From: Kiritimatiellia bacterium
Lineage (GTDB): Bacteria > Verrucomicrobiota > Kiritimatiellia > RFP12 > UBA1067
Assembly: GCA_017403825.1 (NCBI GenBank)
Contig: JAFRDO010000067.1
Span: forward strand, 1 to 64,000
DNA length: 64,000 bases
Direction: 5' to 3'
Shown in pieces: positions 1 through 7,768 of this stretch (positions within the stretch are counted from its first letter, which is position 1; the number at the start of each line of letters is the position of its first letter). Under the pieces are notes generated by a model. It was not told the DNA's origin. It saw nothing but the letters and a program-made list of their open reading frames with translations, and searched no databases. The position numbers and the translations under genes are program-made.

Positions 1-328
1 AGGCGCGGCCCGCACCACGACGCATCCTGCGCAGTGTCGCGAATCCCGAGCGCGAAGAACTCATGAGTTCGCGCGTTCGGCAGGGCGAGCTGCCCGGACG
101 GAGCCGACAACGCCAGATTGCCAACCTTAACGAAATGACAAGCCCCTTCTTCCGGCTAAACTTTCGTTTACCCTTTCTAAGTTTCGTTTACTTTGGCAAA
201 CAACCCGTTTTCGGTTTTTCCCTGAAGTGCGATTTTCCATGTGACATCCATTCAACTTTGAAGTCACCCGGATATTGAAAGATCGCACCATTTGCTGCAT
301 TACGATTGATTCTGCTACTGCTAATCAC
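1..328. other. Left-edge region without a confident gene
   Basis: No convincing complete gene. From about 1 to 150 the minus strand is open in one frame with protein-like composition, but that frame has no ATG and is closed upstream by a TAG, so it could be a fragment or chance. A perfect 14-bp palindrome, GAACTCATGAGTTC, lies at 57-70. From about 160 to 328 the sequence is AT-richer than its surroundings and looks intergenic. It carries a tandem repeat (listed separately) and ends at the stop codon of the RND pump gene. Confidence 0.5.
162..201. repeat. Tandem 20-bp direct repeat containing TTTCGTTTAC
   Basis: The decamer TTTCGTTTAC occurs at 162-171 and again at 182-191, exactly 20 bp apart, in AT-rich intergenic DNA. 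Read on the minus strand the units are GTAAACGAAA followed by partly matching tails. Two direct repeats one to two helical turns apart are typical of AraC/XylR-type operator half-sites. That function is inferred; no regulated gene can be assigned within the window. Confidence 0.45.
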
Positions 329-3300
329 CTACGAGTGCAACATGTCTGCAGAGACGCGCGTGACGAGCATGGAAATCGCCGGAATGACGATGAGCGCAGC
401 GATTGTCGCGACTACAAGCCCCCCCAACTGGACCGCCGCAAGCGGCGCAAGTATCTCGCCGCCCGGGATGTCAAGCGCCGCGACGATCGGAAAGAGTCCG
501 AACACGGTTGTCAGAGATGTCATCAATATCGGAATCATCCGCTCGCGGCTTCCGAGTCGGATCGCCTCGGCAGGGGCGCACCCTTCGCACTCAAGCTCCG
601 CGTAGCGGTTTTCAAGCAGCAGCCCGTTCCGTATCACGAAGCCGGTTACCGTGATCAGCCCGACTGCCGACGACACGGACACGATGCGCCCCGTGAACGC
701 CACCGCAACGACCGCGCCGACAAGTGCGAGCGGCAGCGTCGCCATGACGACGAATGCGCGCTTCGGCGCCCTTGTGGCCGCGGCGAGGACAAAGAACACG
801 ACAACGAGCAAGACGGCAGAAAACACAATGAGAGTCCGCCGTGCGCTGATGTTCGCCTGATAGGTGCCGCCAAACTCAGCCGTGCAGCCAAACGGGGCGA
901 GTTCAGGCCCCATCCGCCGCGCAAGGAGCCCCACAAGCTCACCCACCGAAACGCCAGGCGCGGGGTTGAGCGTGATGAGCGCCTGACGGCGTCCGTTATC
1001 GTGGATCACGAGATTGGACGCCTCTTCGCGGTGGACGTGCGCGATGTCGTCAAGCCGTACGAACCGCCCGGTCCGCGTCTTGAGAAGGAGCTTACTGACC
1101 GCCTCCTCGTCCATGTCTCCCTCTTCGAGCCGCAGCGTCACGTCGCGACGGTTCTGTCCTTCCGCAACCGTACCGAGGACGCGTCCGTTGAATGCGGCGG
1201 ACACCTGCTCGCCTGCGTCGGCCAACGTAAGACCCTCGTGCGCCAACCGCTCGCGGTCATAGTCGATCTTCACGGTATCGACGAGAATCTCGCGGTTCGC
1301 CTGGAAGTCGGCCACCTCCGGCAACTGCGCGAGAATATCCTTCGCGCGCGCGGCGGCGGCGCGGATGTCCTCCGGCTTCTCGCCGAAGATGTTGAGCACG
1401 ATCTCTGCCGCGCTGCCAGAGAGGACGGCGCTTATGCGGTGGGCGATCGGATAGCCGATCATGCACGACGCGCCTGGAACGGCCTTGATCACGGAATTCA
1501 TCGCGGCGCGCAGCTCGCCCTGGTCCTTTGCCATGTCCACACGCACGATCAGCTCGGACGCCGAGACCGGCTCCGCGTGTTGGTCGCGCTCGGCGCGTCC
1601 CGTCTTGCGCGTGACGGAGAGGACTCCGTCGATCTCCAGGAGCTTGCGTACCACGTTTTCACTCACGCGCTCCGATTCCGCAAGCGACGTGCCGGGAACA
1701 AGCGACACGAACACGGTGTACGTGTCTTCGTGGAATGGAGGCAGGAAGCTCGACCCGAAGCTGGCCCCGTACCAGAGCGACACCCCCACGAGCGCGGACG
1801 AGAGGAGGATGACGAGTTTCGGGAACCTGACCGCCAAGGCGAGGAACGGCGTGTAGATCGCCTGAAGGATGCGTTCGGCGATGGACGGACGCGGAGGGGC
1901 GTCCGTCGCCTCCGCGCCTTTTCCCCTGCCGCATCCAAACAGGAGCGCCAGCGCGGGCGTGACGAGGAAAGCCGCCGCAACCGAGCAGGCGAAGACCGCG
2001 AGGTAGGCGTAGGCGAGCGGCTTGAAAAACTCCCCCTCCACCCCGTCCAGGAAGAAGAGCGGAAGAAAGACGATGACGATGACAAGCCCCGAGAACGCGA
2101 CGCCCGGCGCAACCTCCCGCGCGGCCGCGAGTATCTCCGCCTTCGGGTTTCCGCGTACGCGCCGCTTGAAGATATCCGTGAAGATGATTGCGCTGTCGAC
2201 GATGTCGCCGACGGCTACGGCCAGTCCTCCTAGCGTCATGATGTTGACGCCGAGGCCCATGGACGGAAAGAGGAGCAGCCCCGCGCCGATGCTGACGGGC
2301 ATAGTGAGAAGCACGATCATCAGCGCACGGAAGCTCATCAGCGTGAGGCCCAGTACGATCACGACGATCAGCACGGCGTCGCGCACCATGTTGCGCCCGT
2401 TGGAGATGGAGAGGTTGATGAAGTCCGACTGCCGGTAGGCGCTCTTCTCGATCCGCATGCCCGGTGGAAGCGCAAAGCCGGCCAGCGCCTCCTCGACCTG
2501 CTTCGTGAGCTCAAGCGTGTTGCCGCCCGGCGCCTTCTGGACCGAGACGACCACCGCGTCACGTCCGTTGAATGACGCGCTGCCGCGGCGCGGCGCGCCC
2601 GCCAGCGAAACGTTCGCGGCAGATCCGAGTCGGATGGGCGTTCCCGCCTCGTTCGGCACCCATATCGCGGCGAGATCCTCCACGGTGTCGGCCCGCGCAA
2701 CCTGGCGCACGGAGAGCTCCTCGCCCTTGACATCCGCAAGGTAGCCGCCGCTCGACCAGGTGCGTGACGCGCCCACGGCCTCCGTTAGGTCGCCGACGCC
2801 GAGTCCGTACTGCGCGAGCTGGCGCGGCGAGTAGCCGATGCGGAATTCCGGCAGGTTGCCGCCGATCGCGACGACCTGCGCGATGCCTGGGATGGCGAGC
2901 AAGCGGTTTCGGAGAGAATACTCCGCGATCTCGCGCACGGCGAGCCCGGTCACGTTCGTCGATTCGGGGACGAGCGCGACCATCATGATCTCGCCCGAAA
3001 CGGAGATGACGGGCGCAATCTCCGGCTCGGCCTCCTTTGGCAGCGATTCGCGCACCTGGCCCAGACGCTCGAACACGCGGAAGCGCGCCGAGTCGGGGTC
3101 GATCGCCCTTTCGAAGTCCACCCACACGAAGGAGAGTCCGCCGCCCGAACTCGAGCGTATCTTCGTAACGCCCTTGAGTCCGTTCATAGCAGACTCGATC
3201 GGCACCGTAATGCGCTGCTCGACCTCTTCCGCCGTGAGGCCGCCCGCTTCCGTCTGGATGGTGACGCGCGGCACCTTGATGTCGGGAAAGACGTCCACAG

Positions 3301-3409
3301 CGAGACGCTGCGACACGTAGACGCCGCCAGCCACAAGCGCCAAGGCCAGCAGCACCGTCGTCTTCGGCCAGTTCAGAACGGTCGCAAGCAACTTGCCGAG
3401 AACGCTCAT
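329..3409 (-). CDS. Heavy-metal RND efflux pump, CusA/CzcA family
   Basis: Inner-membrane proton-driven transporter of the HME branch of RND pumps, expected to extrude metal ions through a tripartite complex with the adaptor and TolC-like proteins encoded just upstream. At 1026 aa it has the usual full family length. The N-terminus has the expected cytoplasmic start, first membrane helix and the VFPDIKVPRV porter segment. The fourth membrane helix contains GDIVDSAIIFTDI at about residues 401-413, whose Asp405 matches the proton-relay aspartate position of CusA. A second bundle of hydrophobic helices fills the C-terminal part. The ATG overlaps the adaptor stop, so the two are translationally coupled. 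The metal cannot be read from sequence: the porter segment around HRISAVLSG differs from the Met-containing equivalent I remember for CusA, so Cu/Ag specificity should not be assumed. Confidence 0.93.
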   Translation of the reverse strand: MSVLGKLLATVLNWPKTTVLLALALVAGGVYVSQRLAVDVFPDIKVPRVTIQTEAGGLTAEEVEQRITVPIESAMNGLKGVTKIRSSSGGGLSFVWVDFERAIDPDSARFRVFERLGQVRESLPKEAEPEIAPVISVSGEIMMVALVPESTNVTGLAVREIAEYSLRNRLLAIPGIAQVVAIGGNLPEFRIGYSPRQLAQYGLGVGDLTEAVGASRTWSSGGYLADVKGEELSVRQVARADTVEDLAAIWVPNEAGTPIRLGSAANVSLAGAPRRGSASFNGRDAVVVSVQKAPGGNTLELTKQVEEALAGFALPPGMRIEKSAYRQSDFINLSISNGRNMVRDAVLIVVIVLGLTLMSFRALMIVLLTMPVSIGAGLLLFPSMGLGVNIMTLGGLAVAVGDIVDSAIIFTDIFKRRVRGNPKAEILAAAREVAPGVAFSGLVIVIVFLPLFFLDGVEGEFFKPLAYAYLAVFACSVAAAFLVTPALALLFGCGRGKGAEATDAPPRPSIAERILQAIYTPFLALAVRFPKLVILLSSALVGVSLWYGASFGSSFLPPFHEDTYTVFVSLVPGTSLAESERVSENVVRKLLEIDGVLSVTRKTGRAERDQHAEPVSASELIVRVDMAKDQGELRAAMNSVIKAVPGASCMIGYPIAHRISAVLSGSAAEIVLNIFGEKPEDIRAAAARAKDILAQLPEVADFQANREILVDTVKIDYDRERLAHEGLTLADAGEQVSAAFNGRVLGTVAEGQNRRDVTLRLEEGDMDEEAVSKLLLKTRTGRFVRLDDIAHVHREEASNLVIHDNGRRQALITLNPAPGVSVGELVGLLARRMGPELAPFGCTAEFGGTYQANISARRTLIVFSAVLLVVVFFVLAAATRAPKRAFVVMATLPLALVGAVVAVAFTGRIVSVSSAVGLITVTGFVIRNGLLLENRYAELECEGCAPAEAIRLGSRERMIPILMTSLTTVFGLFPIVAALDIPGGEILAPLAAVQLGGLVVATIAALIVIPAISMLVTRVSADMLHS

Positions 3410-4551
3410 TCGTCATCCTCTCCGCCGGCGTGGAACGTGCCGTCCGCATGGAAATGGCCGGCGGACTTCTTCTCTCCGCCTGCAGCGGGAAGGGCATGAC
3501 GCAGTTCGTACACGCCCTGCGAGACGACTTCGTCCTCCGCATCGAGTCCCGTCACGGCCGTCCATCCGGCGGCGGAACGTCCGGGCACGACCGGCTTCAC
3601 CACGAACATGTCCGCGTCGTGTTCATCGCGGACGAAGACGGACGGCGTCACGCCGTCGCGGAACACCGCCGACGACGGCACACAGGCGACAGGCGTTTCA
3701 GCCGGGTCGGACTCCACCGTCACGTACACCGATTCGCCGGGCGTAGCGGCTGTGGAGCCGCTTTCGCCCTTGTCATAGGCAATCCACACGCCGACGAGTC
3801 CGTCAGTGCGCGTCCTGTCAACCCGCATCGTGCCCGTTCGCTCACCTACGCGCGCCTTTGCACCGTCGGCAAGGCCGCGCGCATCTGAGAACGGGACCAG
3901 CGAGAACACGACCGGCGGCTTCGTCTCCGTCATTTTCAGAATGTCCGTGCCGCGCTCGGCGAAAACACCGCTCGCGACAAGCTGCTCATCGACGCGTCCG
4001 CCCACGATCGCATGGAGCGAGAATTCGCCGCGCCAGGCATCAACAGCCGTCAGGACGTTCGTCATCGCCGCGTAGGCGACGCGCTTGGCCGCGAGTTCCG
4101 CATCAAGGGAGGCGTTCTTAGCGCCGATCCTCTTCACGGCGTCGACGCGCGACTCCAGAGTGGTCAGCTCGCCATACGCCGTCGCCGCGTCAGGCGAGAC
4201 GAGCCGAAGGAGTTCGTCGTCTGGGCGGATCTCGCACGGCGCGCCGATGCGCCAGGCCACAAAGCCGGCAAGCGGCATGGACATGCGACGTCGTGCGCGA
4301 GGGTCCGACATGACGCGCCCGTAAAAGCCAACAGACGACGCCAGCCGACGCATTTCGACCTTCACGGTCTTAAGCCCGATCAGCTCCGCCGCCGCGTCGC
4401 TGATCTCCACGCTGCGCTCATGTTCGTGATCGTGTTCATGTTCGTGATTGTGGTTATGTTCGTGATTGTGGTCGTGCTTATGCTCATGTTCGTGCGCAAG
4501 CACGCAATTGGCCATGAACGCCGCGATGAACAGCAAAGACAAAGTTTTCAT
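3406..4551 (-). CDS. Periplasmic adaptor (CusB/CzcB type) with His-rich N-terminus
   Basis: Membrane-fusion protein that should link the RND pump to the outer-membrane channel. I choose the ATG at 4551 because it follows a clear AAAGGAG site and starts a standard signal peptide; upstream in-frame codons would lie inside the tolC-like gene. After cleavage near residue 19, about 28 residues are almost entirely alternating His with Glu, Asp or Asn, an obvious metal-binding tail. Next come a lipoyl-like hairpin segment and beta-barrel domains typical of HlyD/CusB adaptors, then a second His-containing stretch at the C-terminus (GHFHADGTFHAGGEDDE). The start lies 1 base beyond the stop of the preceding gene, and the end overlaps the pump start by 4 bases. 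The His tail could hand metal to the pump or buffer it. Confidence 0.9.
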   Translation of the reverse strand: MKTLSLLFIAAFMANCVLAHEHEHKHDHNHEHNHNHEHEHDHEHERSVEISDAAAELIGLKTVKVEMRRLASSVGFYGRVMSDPRARRRMSMPLAGFVAWRIGAPCEIRPDDELLRLVSPDAATAYGELTTLESRVDAVKRIGAKNASLDAELAAKRVAYAAMTNVLTAVDAWRGEFSLHAIVGGRVDEQLVASGVFAERGTDILKMTETKPPVVFSLVPFSDARGLADGAKARVGERTGTMRVDRTRTDGLVGVWIAYDKGESGSTAATPGESVYVTVESDPAETPVACVPSSAVFRDGVTPSVFVRDEHDADMFVVKPVVPGRSAAGWTAVTGLDAEDEVVSQGVYELRHALPAAGGEKKSAGHFHADGTFHAGGEDDE

Positions 4552-4552
4552 C

Positions 4553-5806
4553 TCATTCTCCTTTGACGGACATTCCCTCGACAAGGGACTTCATCCGCTC
4601 GGCGAGAGCAGCGGTGTCGATCCTGATACGCAGCACCGTCTGCGCCTCAGTGAGCGCGCGGTGGACGACACCCACATAGCCGGCGGCGTCCAGCTCGCCG
4701 ATCTCGTAGAGCCGCTCAGCGCTCGCGACGTCCGCCGGTGATTCGATGCCGCGCACGTGCAGACGTTCCTGTTCCAGCTTGAGGTCGAGCCAGCGCCGGA
4801 TGGCGGTCTGCCACGCCGTCACCGCCGCGAGGCGCGCCCCGTCGCGCGTACCCGTGGCCGTCGCGATGCCCACGCGGTTGCGGTTCCAGAGCGGGAGCGT
4901 GAGCGAGCCCGCCAGGCCGACGCGATTGTAGCCGTCCTCGCGTGTGTAGGCGGGACCGACCGACAGTTCCGGATACTGCCGCCGGATTTCGCGGTCGAGT
5001 TCTGCCTCGCCGCCCGCCAGACGTGCGGCGGCGGCGCGGACGGACGGCGCGTTCGTGAAGTCGAGCTCCGTAAATGCATTCGTCGGCATCTGTATGTCGC
5101 AACCGGCGTCCAGCCACGTGATCTCGCACGTCGGCGCCAGCATCATCTTCTCCCGCAGCGACGCCTCGGCCGAGGCACGCTCGTGGCCGAGCTCGAACGC
5201 CGTGCGGCGCCATTCGCGCGAATCGGCGACGAGTTGTTCGTAATCGGCACGCGGCAACTCGCCGGTCTCCGAGAGGCGCCGCGCCACGTCGATGGCGGCC
5301 ACGTAGTTCGTCCCGGCGAGCGCTCGCGACAGCGTCGCTGCGAACGCAGCCGTCTCGCGCGCCGTCACGGCCTCAACGGCGGCCTCGCCGGCCGCGTCGC
5401 GCTCTGCTGCGATCAGCGACCAGCGGTCAGCCTCGGCATACGCCTCTGCCGCACGCCTCTCAAGCGTTGGGATGCCGCTCAACGGAATCGTGAACGCAAT
5501 GGAGCCCCCGTAGACGAGCGGGTTCTCAGGCGCGCTGAGGATGCGCAGGAAATCCGCGTTGAGTGTCGGATCCTCCCACCAGCCGGACGCGGCGGCCTTG
5601 GCTGCTGACGAAGCATGTGCCTGGCGGAGCGCGTTCAGCGAGGGACTGAACGCGACCGTGCGCACGCGGACATCATCGACCGAAAGCTCGATTCTGCGCG
5701 GCGCCTCGTCCAGCGACGCAGCTTCCCTCGCCCAGTCGATGGGCGAAGGCTCGTACGCGACGCATCCAGCCAGCAGGGCGGGAATCGCGAAGAGAAGGCG
5801 TTTCAT
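4553..5806 (-). CDS. TolC-family outer-membrane channel lipoprotein
   Basis: Outer-membrane component of the metal efflux complex. The 417-residue protein begins with a lipoprotein signal (LLAGC, Cys15). The rest is rich in Ala, Arg, Glu and Leu in heptad-like patterns expected of the long TolC helices, with two similar halves, as in OprM/CusC proteins. The FTIPLSG and TLPLWNRNRVG segments match the paired beta-strand signatures of the family. Its ATG overlaps the stop of the small Cys/His lipoprotein (ATGA), and its stop is followed after one base by the adaptor ATG. Function follows from family and operon position. Confidence 0.9.
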   Translation of the reverse strand: MKRLLFAIPALLAGCVAYEPSPIDWAREAASLDEAPRRIELSVDDVRVRTVAFSPSLNALRQAHASSAAKAAASGWWEDPTLNADFLRILSAPENPLVYGGSIAFTIPLSGIPTLERRAAEAYAEADRWSLIAAERDAAGEAAVEAVTARETAAFAATLSRALAGTNYVAAIDVARRLSETGELPRADYEQLVADSREWRRTAFELGHERASAEASLREKMMLAPTCEITWLDAGCDIQMPTNAFTELDFTNAPSVRAAAARLAGGEAELDREIRRQYPELSVGPAYTREDGYNRVGLAGSLTLPLWNRNRVGIATATGTRDGARLAAVTAWQTAIRRWLDLKLEQERLHVRGIESPADVASAERLYEIGELDAAGYVGVVHRALTEAQTVLRIRIDTAALAERMKSLVEGMSVKGE

Positions 5807-5988
5807 TTCTTCTCTTCAGCCAATGCCTGGGGCTTTGCGTAATGGTGATGAGTAATCCCGTTATTGCGACCTGCGGGACGAGCGCCGATCTTATGGCATC
5901 CCTTGTGCCGACAACCTGTCGGCGCGGTCGCGCATCCCGAGACCAATAGGACCGTTGCGAACAACGAAGCAATGAACATTCTAAACAT
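5803..5988 (-). CDS. Small Cys/His-rich lipoprotein of the efflux operon
   Basis: A 61-residue protein. The ATG at 5988 is chosen because it follows TAAGGAG and directly opens a type II signal peptide ending in LVSGC (Cys19). The mature peptide has a CRHKGCHK motif (Cys26, Cys31) and a HHH run at residues 47-49, all plausible metal ligands. The stop overlaps the TolC-like start by 4 bases. In Cus operons of enterobacteria a small periplasmic metallochaperone (CusF) occupies a similar position; this protein is unrelated in sequence, so a chaperone or sensor role is only inferred. I do not recognise the family. Confidence 0.75.
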   Translation of the reverse strand: MFRMFIASLFATVLLVSGCATAPTGCRHKGCHKIGARPAGRNNGITHHHYAKPQALAEEKK

Positions 5989-6109
5989 GAGATTCTCCTT
6001 ACGATGAAAGTATGGAATTGCAAAAAGAGCCAATTGCGGGTTGGCTGTTTTTACGTTTCCACGTTTGCCGATTCGCCAGAGGAAACATCTGGCGGACGAC
6101 CTTCATCAC

Positions 6110-6517
6110 TCACGACTGGAGGAGAGTCCTGCGCGCGCGGAAAAGAGGGGAATCCGAACATCGGCCCGGCGGCGCGTTCGGCGAATGTGCCCGCCTATAA
6201 CAGGGCAACCGCCCTGCGAACGCCGAAACAACCATCCGCTCCAGGCAGGGCGAACACCCCGTGCCCGCCGCACCCACCATCACCACATTGCCATCATCAA
6301 TCCAAAAGTCAAAAATGTCAAAGGATAGGTGGTCGCACGGTTCAGAGGAGGACCATCCGTCCGGGATTTCCTTCCCGCACATGTGACACGGCTTGCCGCA
6401 TCCATCCGGATCTTCGGAACAGAGACAGAAGACTCGCCCGTAGCATGTCGCTACGAACATCATGCAGCTGACGGCGAGAAAGGTTGCCCAGCTTATCAAT
6501 CTGCCTTTTCGCTTCAC
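6110..6517 (-). CDS. Cys-rich secreted or membrane-anchored small protein, leaderless GTG start
   Basis: About 135 residues. The GTG at 6517 gives a credible signal peptide or anchor (MKRKGRLISWATFLAVSC...), whereas an earlier frame opening at 6553 would lie upstream of the promoter. The mature part has ten Cys: CLC at 31-33, C40, CHMC at 44-47, C61 in an EPCDH motif, CSPC at 88-91, C106 and C120. This suggests a metal or disulfide role. It is the first gene upstream of the metal efflux operon, 121 bp from the small lipoprotein. The C-terminal third is Arg-rich and less convincing; a frameshift there cannot be excluded. Family not recognised. Confidence 0.6.
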   Translation of the reverse strand: MKRKGRLISWATFLAVSCMMFVATCYGRVFCLCSEDPDGCGKPCHMCGKEIPDGWSSSEPCDHLSFDIFDFWIDDGNVVMVGAAGTGCSPCLERMVVSAFAGRLPCYRRAHSPNAPPGRCSDSPLFRARRTLLQS

Positions 6518-6524
6518 GGCGCGG

Positions 6525-6532
6525 ATTATACC
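6525..6532 (-). promoter_or_regulatory. Extended -10 box giving a leaderless transcript
   Basis: The minus strand reads GGTATAAT, followed after 7 bases by the GTG start at 6517. That places the expected transcription start at or next to the start codon. No Shine-Dalgarno sequence fits between. Confidence 0.55.
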
Positions 6533-6623
6533 ATTTCGCCTAAGCGAAATCAATCCTGCACCCGCACACGCTCAGCAATCCGAGCTTGTTTTAATAAAAT
6601 TCTCTTTGGAAATGAACAGGCAA

Positions 6624-7574
6624 TCAGAAGTTCAGAGTCAGCGCAAGACCGGCGATGAAGTTCCAGCTATGGTCCCAGTCGCCGGTCGCCTCGTATTGGC
6701 GGGCCGCCTCGCGCATGCGGCGATCGAAGGCGTAGTCGGTGTATGCCACGTAGCCGCTGAGAGTGCAAAACTCGCAAACCTGCCAGGCAAGTTCGCCCTT
6801 CACGCACAGGTCCATGAGGCCGGACTTGTCGAGCGGGGCGCCCTCGCCGTCGGAGGTCGCGCGCGTGAGGTAGCTTCTTACACGCATCGTGTTGCCGAAG
6901 CCCTGCGCGATCGAGGGACGAAACGTGAGGACCGGGTCCTCGCCCTCCTCGGCACCGTCGATGAGCGGGAAGGCGTGCCCAATCTCGAGGTTGAGATACG
7001 TGCCGTTGTCGCGCATCACGTCGCGCTCGTAGTAGAACCTAGGCTCGAAGCAGAGGTCGGGGAGGCTGACCTCGAACATCCAGAACTGCGAGTCGTCGCC
7101 CTGGCCGTCAGGGCCGTCGCCGCCCTTGTACTTGGAGTTCGGGTGGAACTCGTACTGGTAGCTGATCGAAAGGTCGATCGTGGTGGGCAGCCACTCGTAG
7201 TCGTCCGGCGAGAAACTGTGGCCGATGGCCGCGCCCGGATACAGCTCGGTGTACTGCCAGGCGCGGCTCGTGTAGCCGGCGCGGTGCCCGTACTTCGTGA
7301 TGTCATAGTACGCCTCGACTGTCAGGGAAAACCAGTCAAAGAACGTCAGCGATCCTACCGGCTTGAGGATCGGCTCATTGTTGTCCACAAGGCCGTAACT
7401 CAGGTACTTTGAGTCGAACGCGAGCGACGCCTCGACCGACACGATCGGCTGTTCGTTGAACGAGATGCCTTCGCCGGGATTGTACGCCCAACCTGACGTC
7501 TCCGCCTCTTCAGCTGCGAACGCCGCGCCGCAGACCGCAGCCGCGCACGCCAGCACCATTGTCTTTGTTTTCAT
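6624..7574 (-). CDS. Outer-membrane beta-barrel protein in the feo operon
   Basis: A 316-residue secreted protein with a clean signal peptide cleaved after AAFA, about residue 20. The mature protein alternates aromatic and polar residues in strand-sized blocks (SLTVEAYYDITKYG, TIDLSISYQYEF, FEPRFYYERDV) and ends in a terminal Phe (LALTLNF), the classic C-terminal barrel signature. No porin family could be named. It lies 38 bp downstream of the FeoB-associated peptide on the same strand with an AAAGGAAA-type ribosome site, so it is probably cotranscribed with feoAB. A role in bringing ferrous iron or another metal across the outer membrane is inferred from position only. Confidence 0.78.
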   Translation of the reverse strand: MKTKTMVLACAAAVCGAAFAAEEAETSGWAYNPGEGISFNEQPIVSVEASLAFDSKYLSYGLVDNNEPILKPVGSLTFFDWFSLTVEAYYDITKYGHRAGYTSRAWQYTELYPGAAIGHSFSPDDYEWLPTTIDLSISYQYEFHPNSKYKGGDGPDGQGDDSQFWMFEVSLPDLCFEPRFYYERDVMRDNGTYLNLEIGHAFPLIDGAEEGEDPVLTFRPSIAQGFGNTMRVRSYLTRATSDGEGAPLDKSGLMDLCVKGELAWQVCEFCTLSGYVAYTDYAFDRRMREAARQYEATGDWDHSWNFIAGLALTLNF

Positions 7575-7612
7575 CTGATCTTGTTTCCTTTCGTTTTTTT
7601 TGTCATGTCAGA

Positions 7613-7768
7613 TCATTTGCCACCGTTGCAGCAGCATCCGCAACTGCAACCGGTCCCCTTGCGGCTTCCGCCGCACTCGCACGGCATGCCCTTCTTGAGG
7701 CATCGCCGCACGGCCAGCGCAGCGAACGTGAGGACCGCGACGAGAACTACTATCGATGCAACGTTCAT
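7613..7768 (-). CDS. FeoB-associated Cys-rich membrane peptide
   Basis: A 51-residue protein: one membrane helix (about residues 4-20), then a Cys/Gly/Lys-rich tail with CECGG and CSCGCCC. This matches the FeoB-associated Cys-rich membrane protein family usually encoded next to feoB. Its ATG overlaps the feoB stop (ATGA) and a good GAAAGGAAAAG site precedes it. The likely role is a small partner of the FeoB transporter, perhaps in iron handling; its mechanism is not established. Confidence 0.85.
   Translation of the reverse strand: MNVASIVVLVAVLTFAALAVRRCLKKGMPCECGGSRKGTGCSCGCCCNGGK

Noticed and set aside
275-2233. Long plus-strand open frame of 652 codons
   Set aside because: It is antisense to the RND pump gene; composition is Arg/Asp/His-rich with no motif, as expected for the reverse strand of GC-rich coding DNA.
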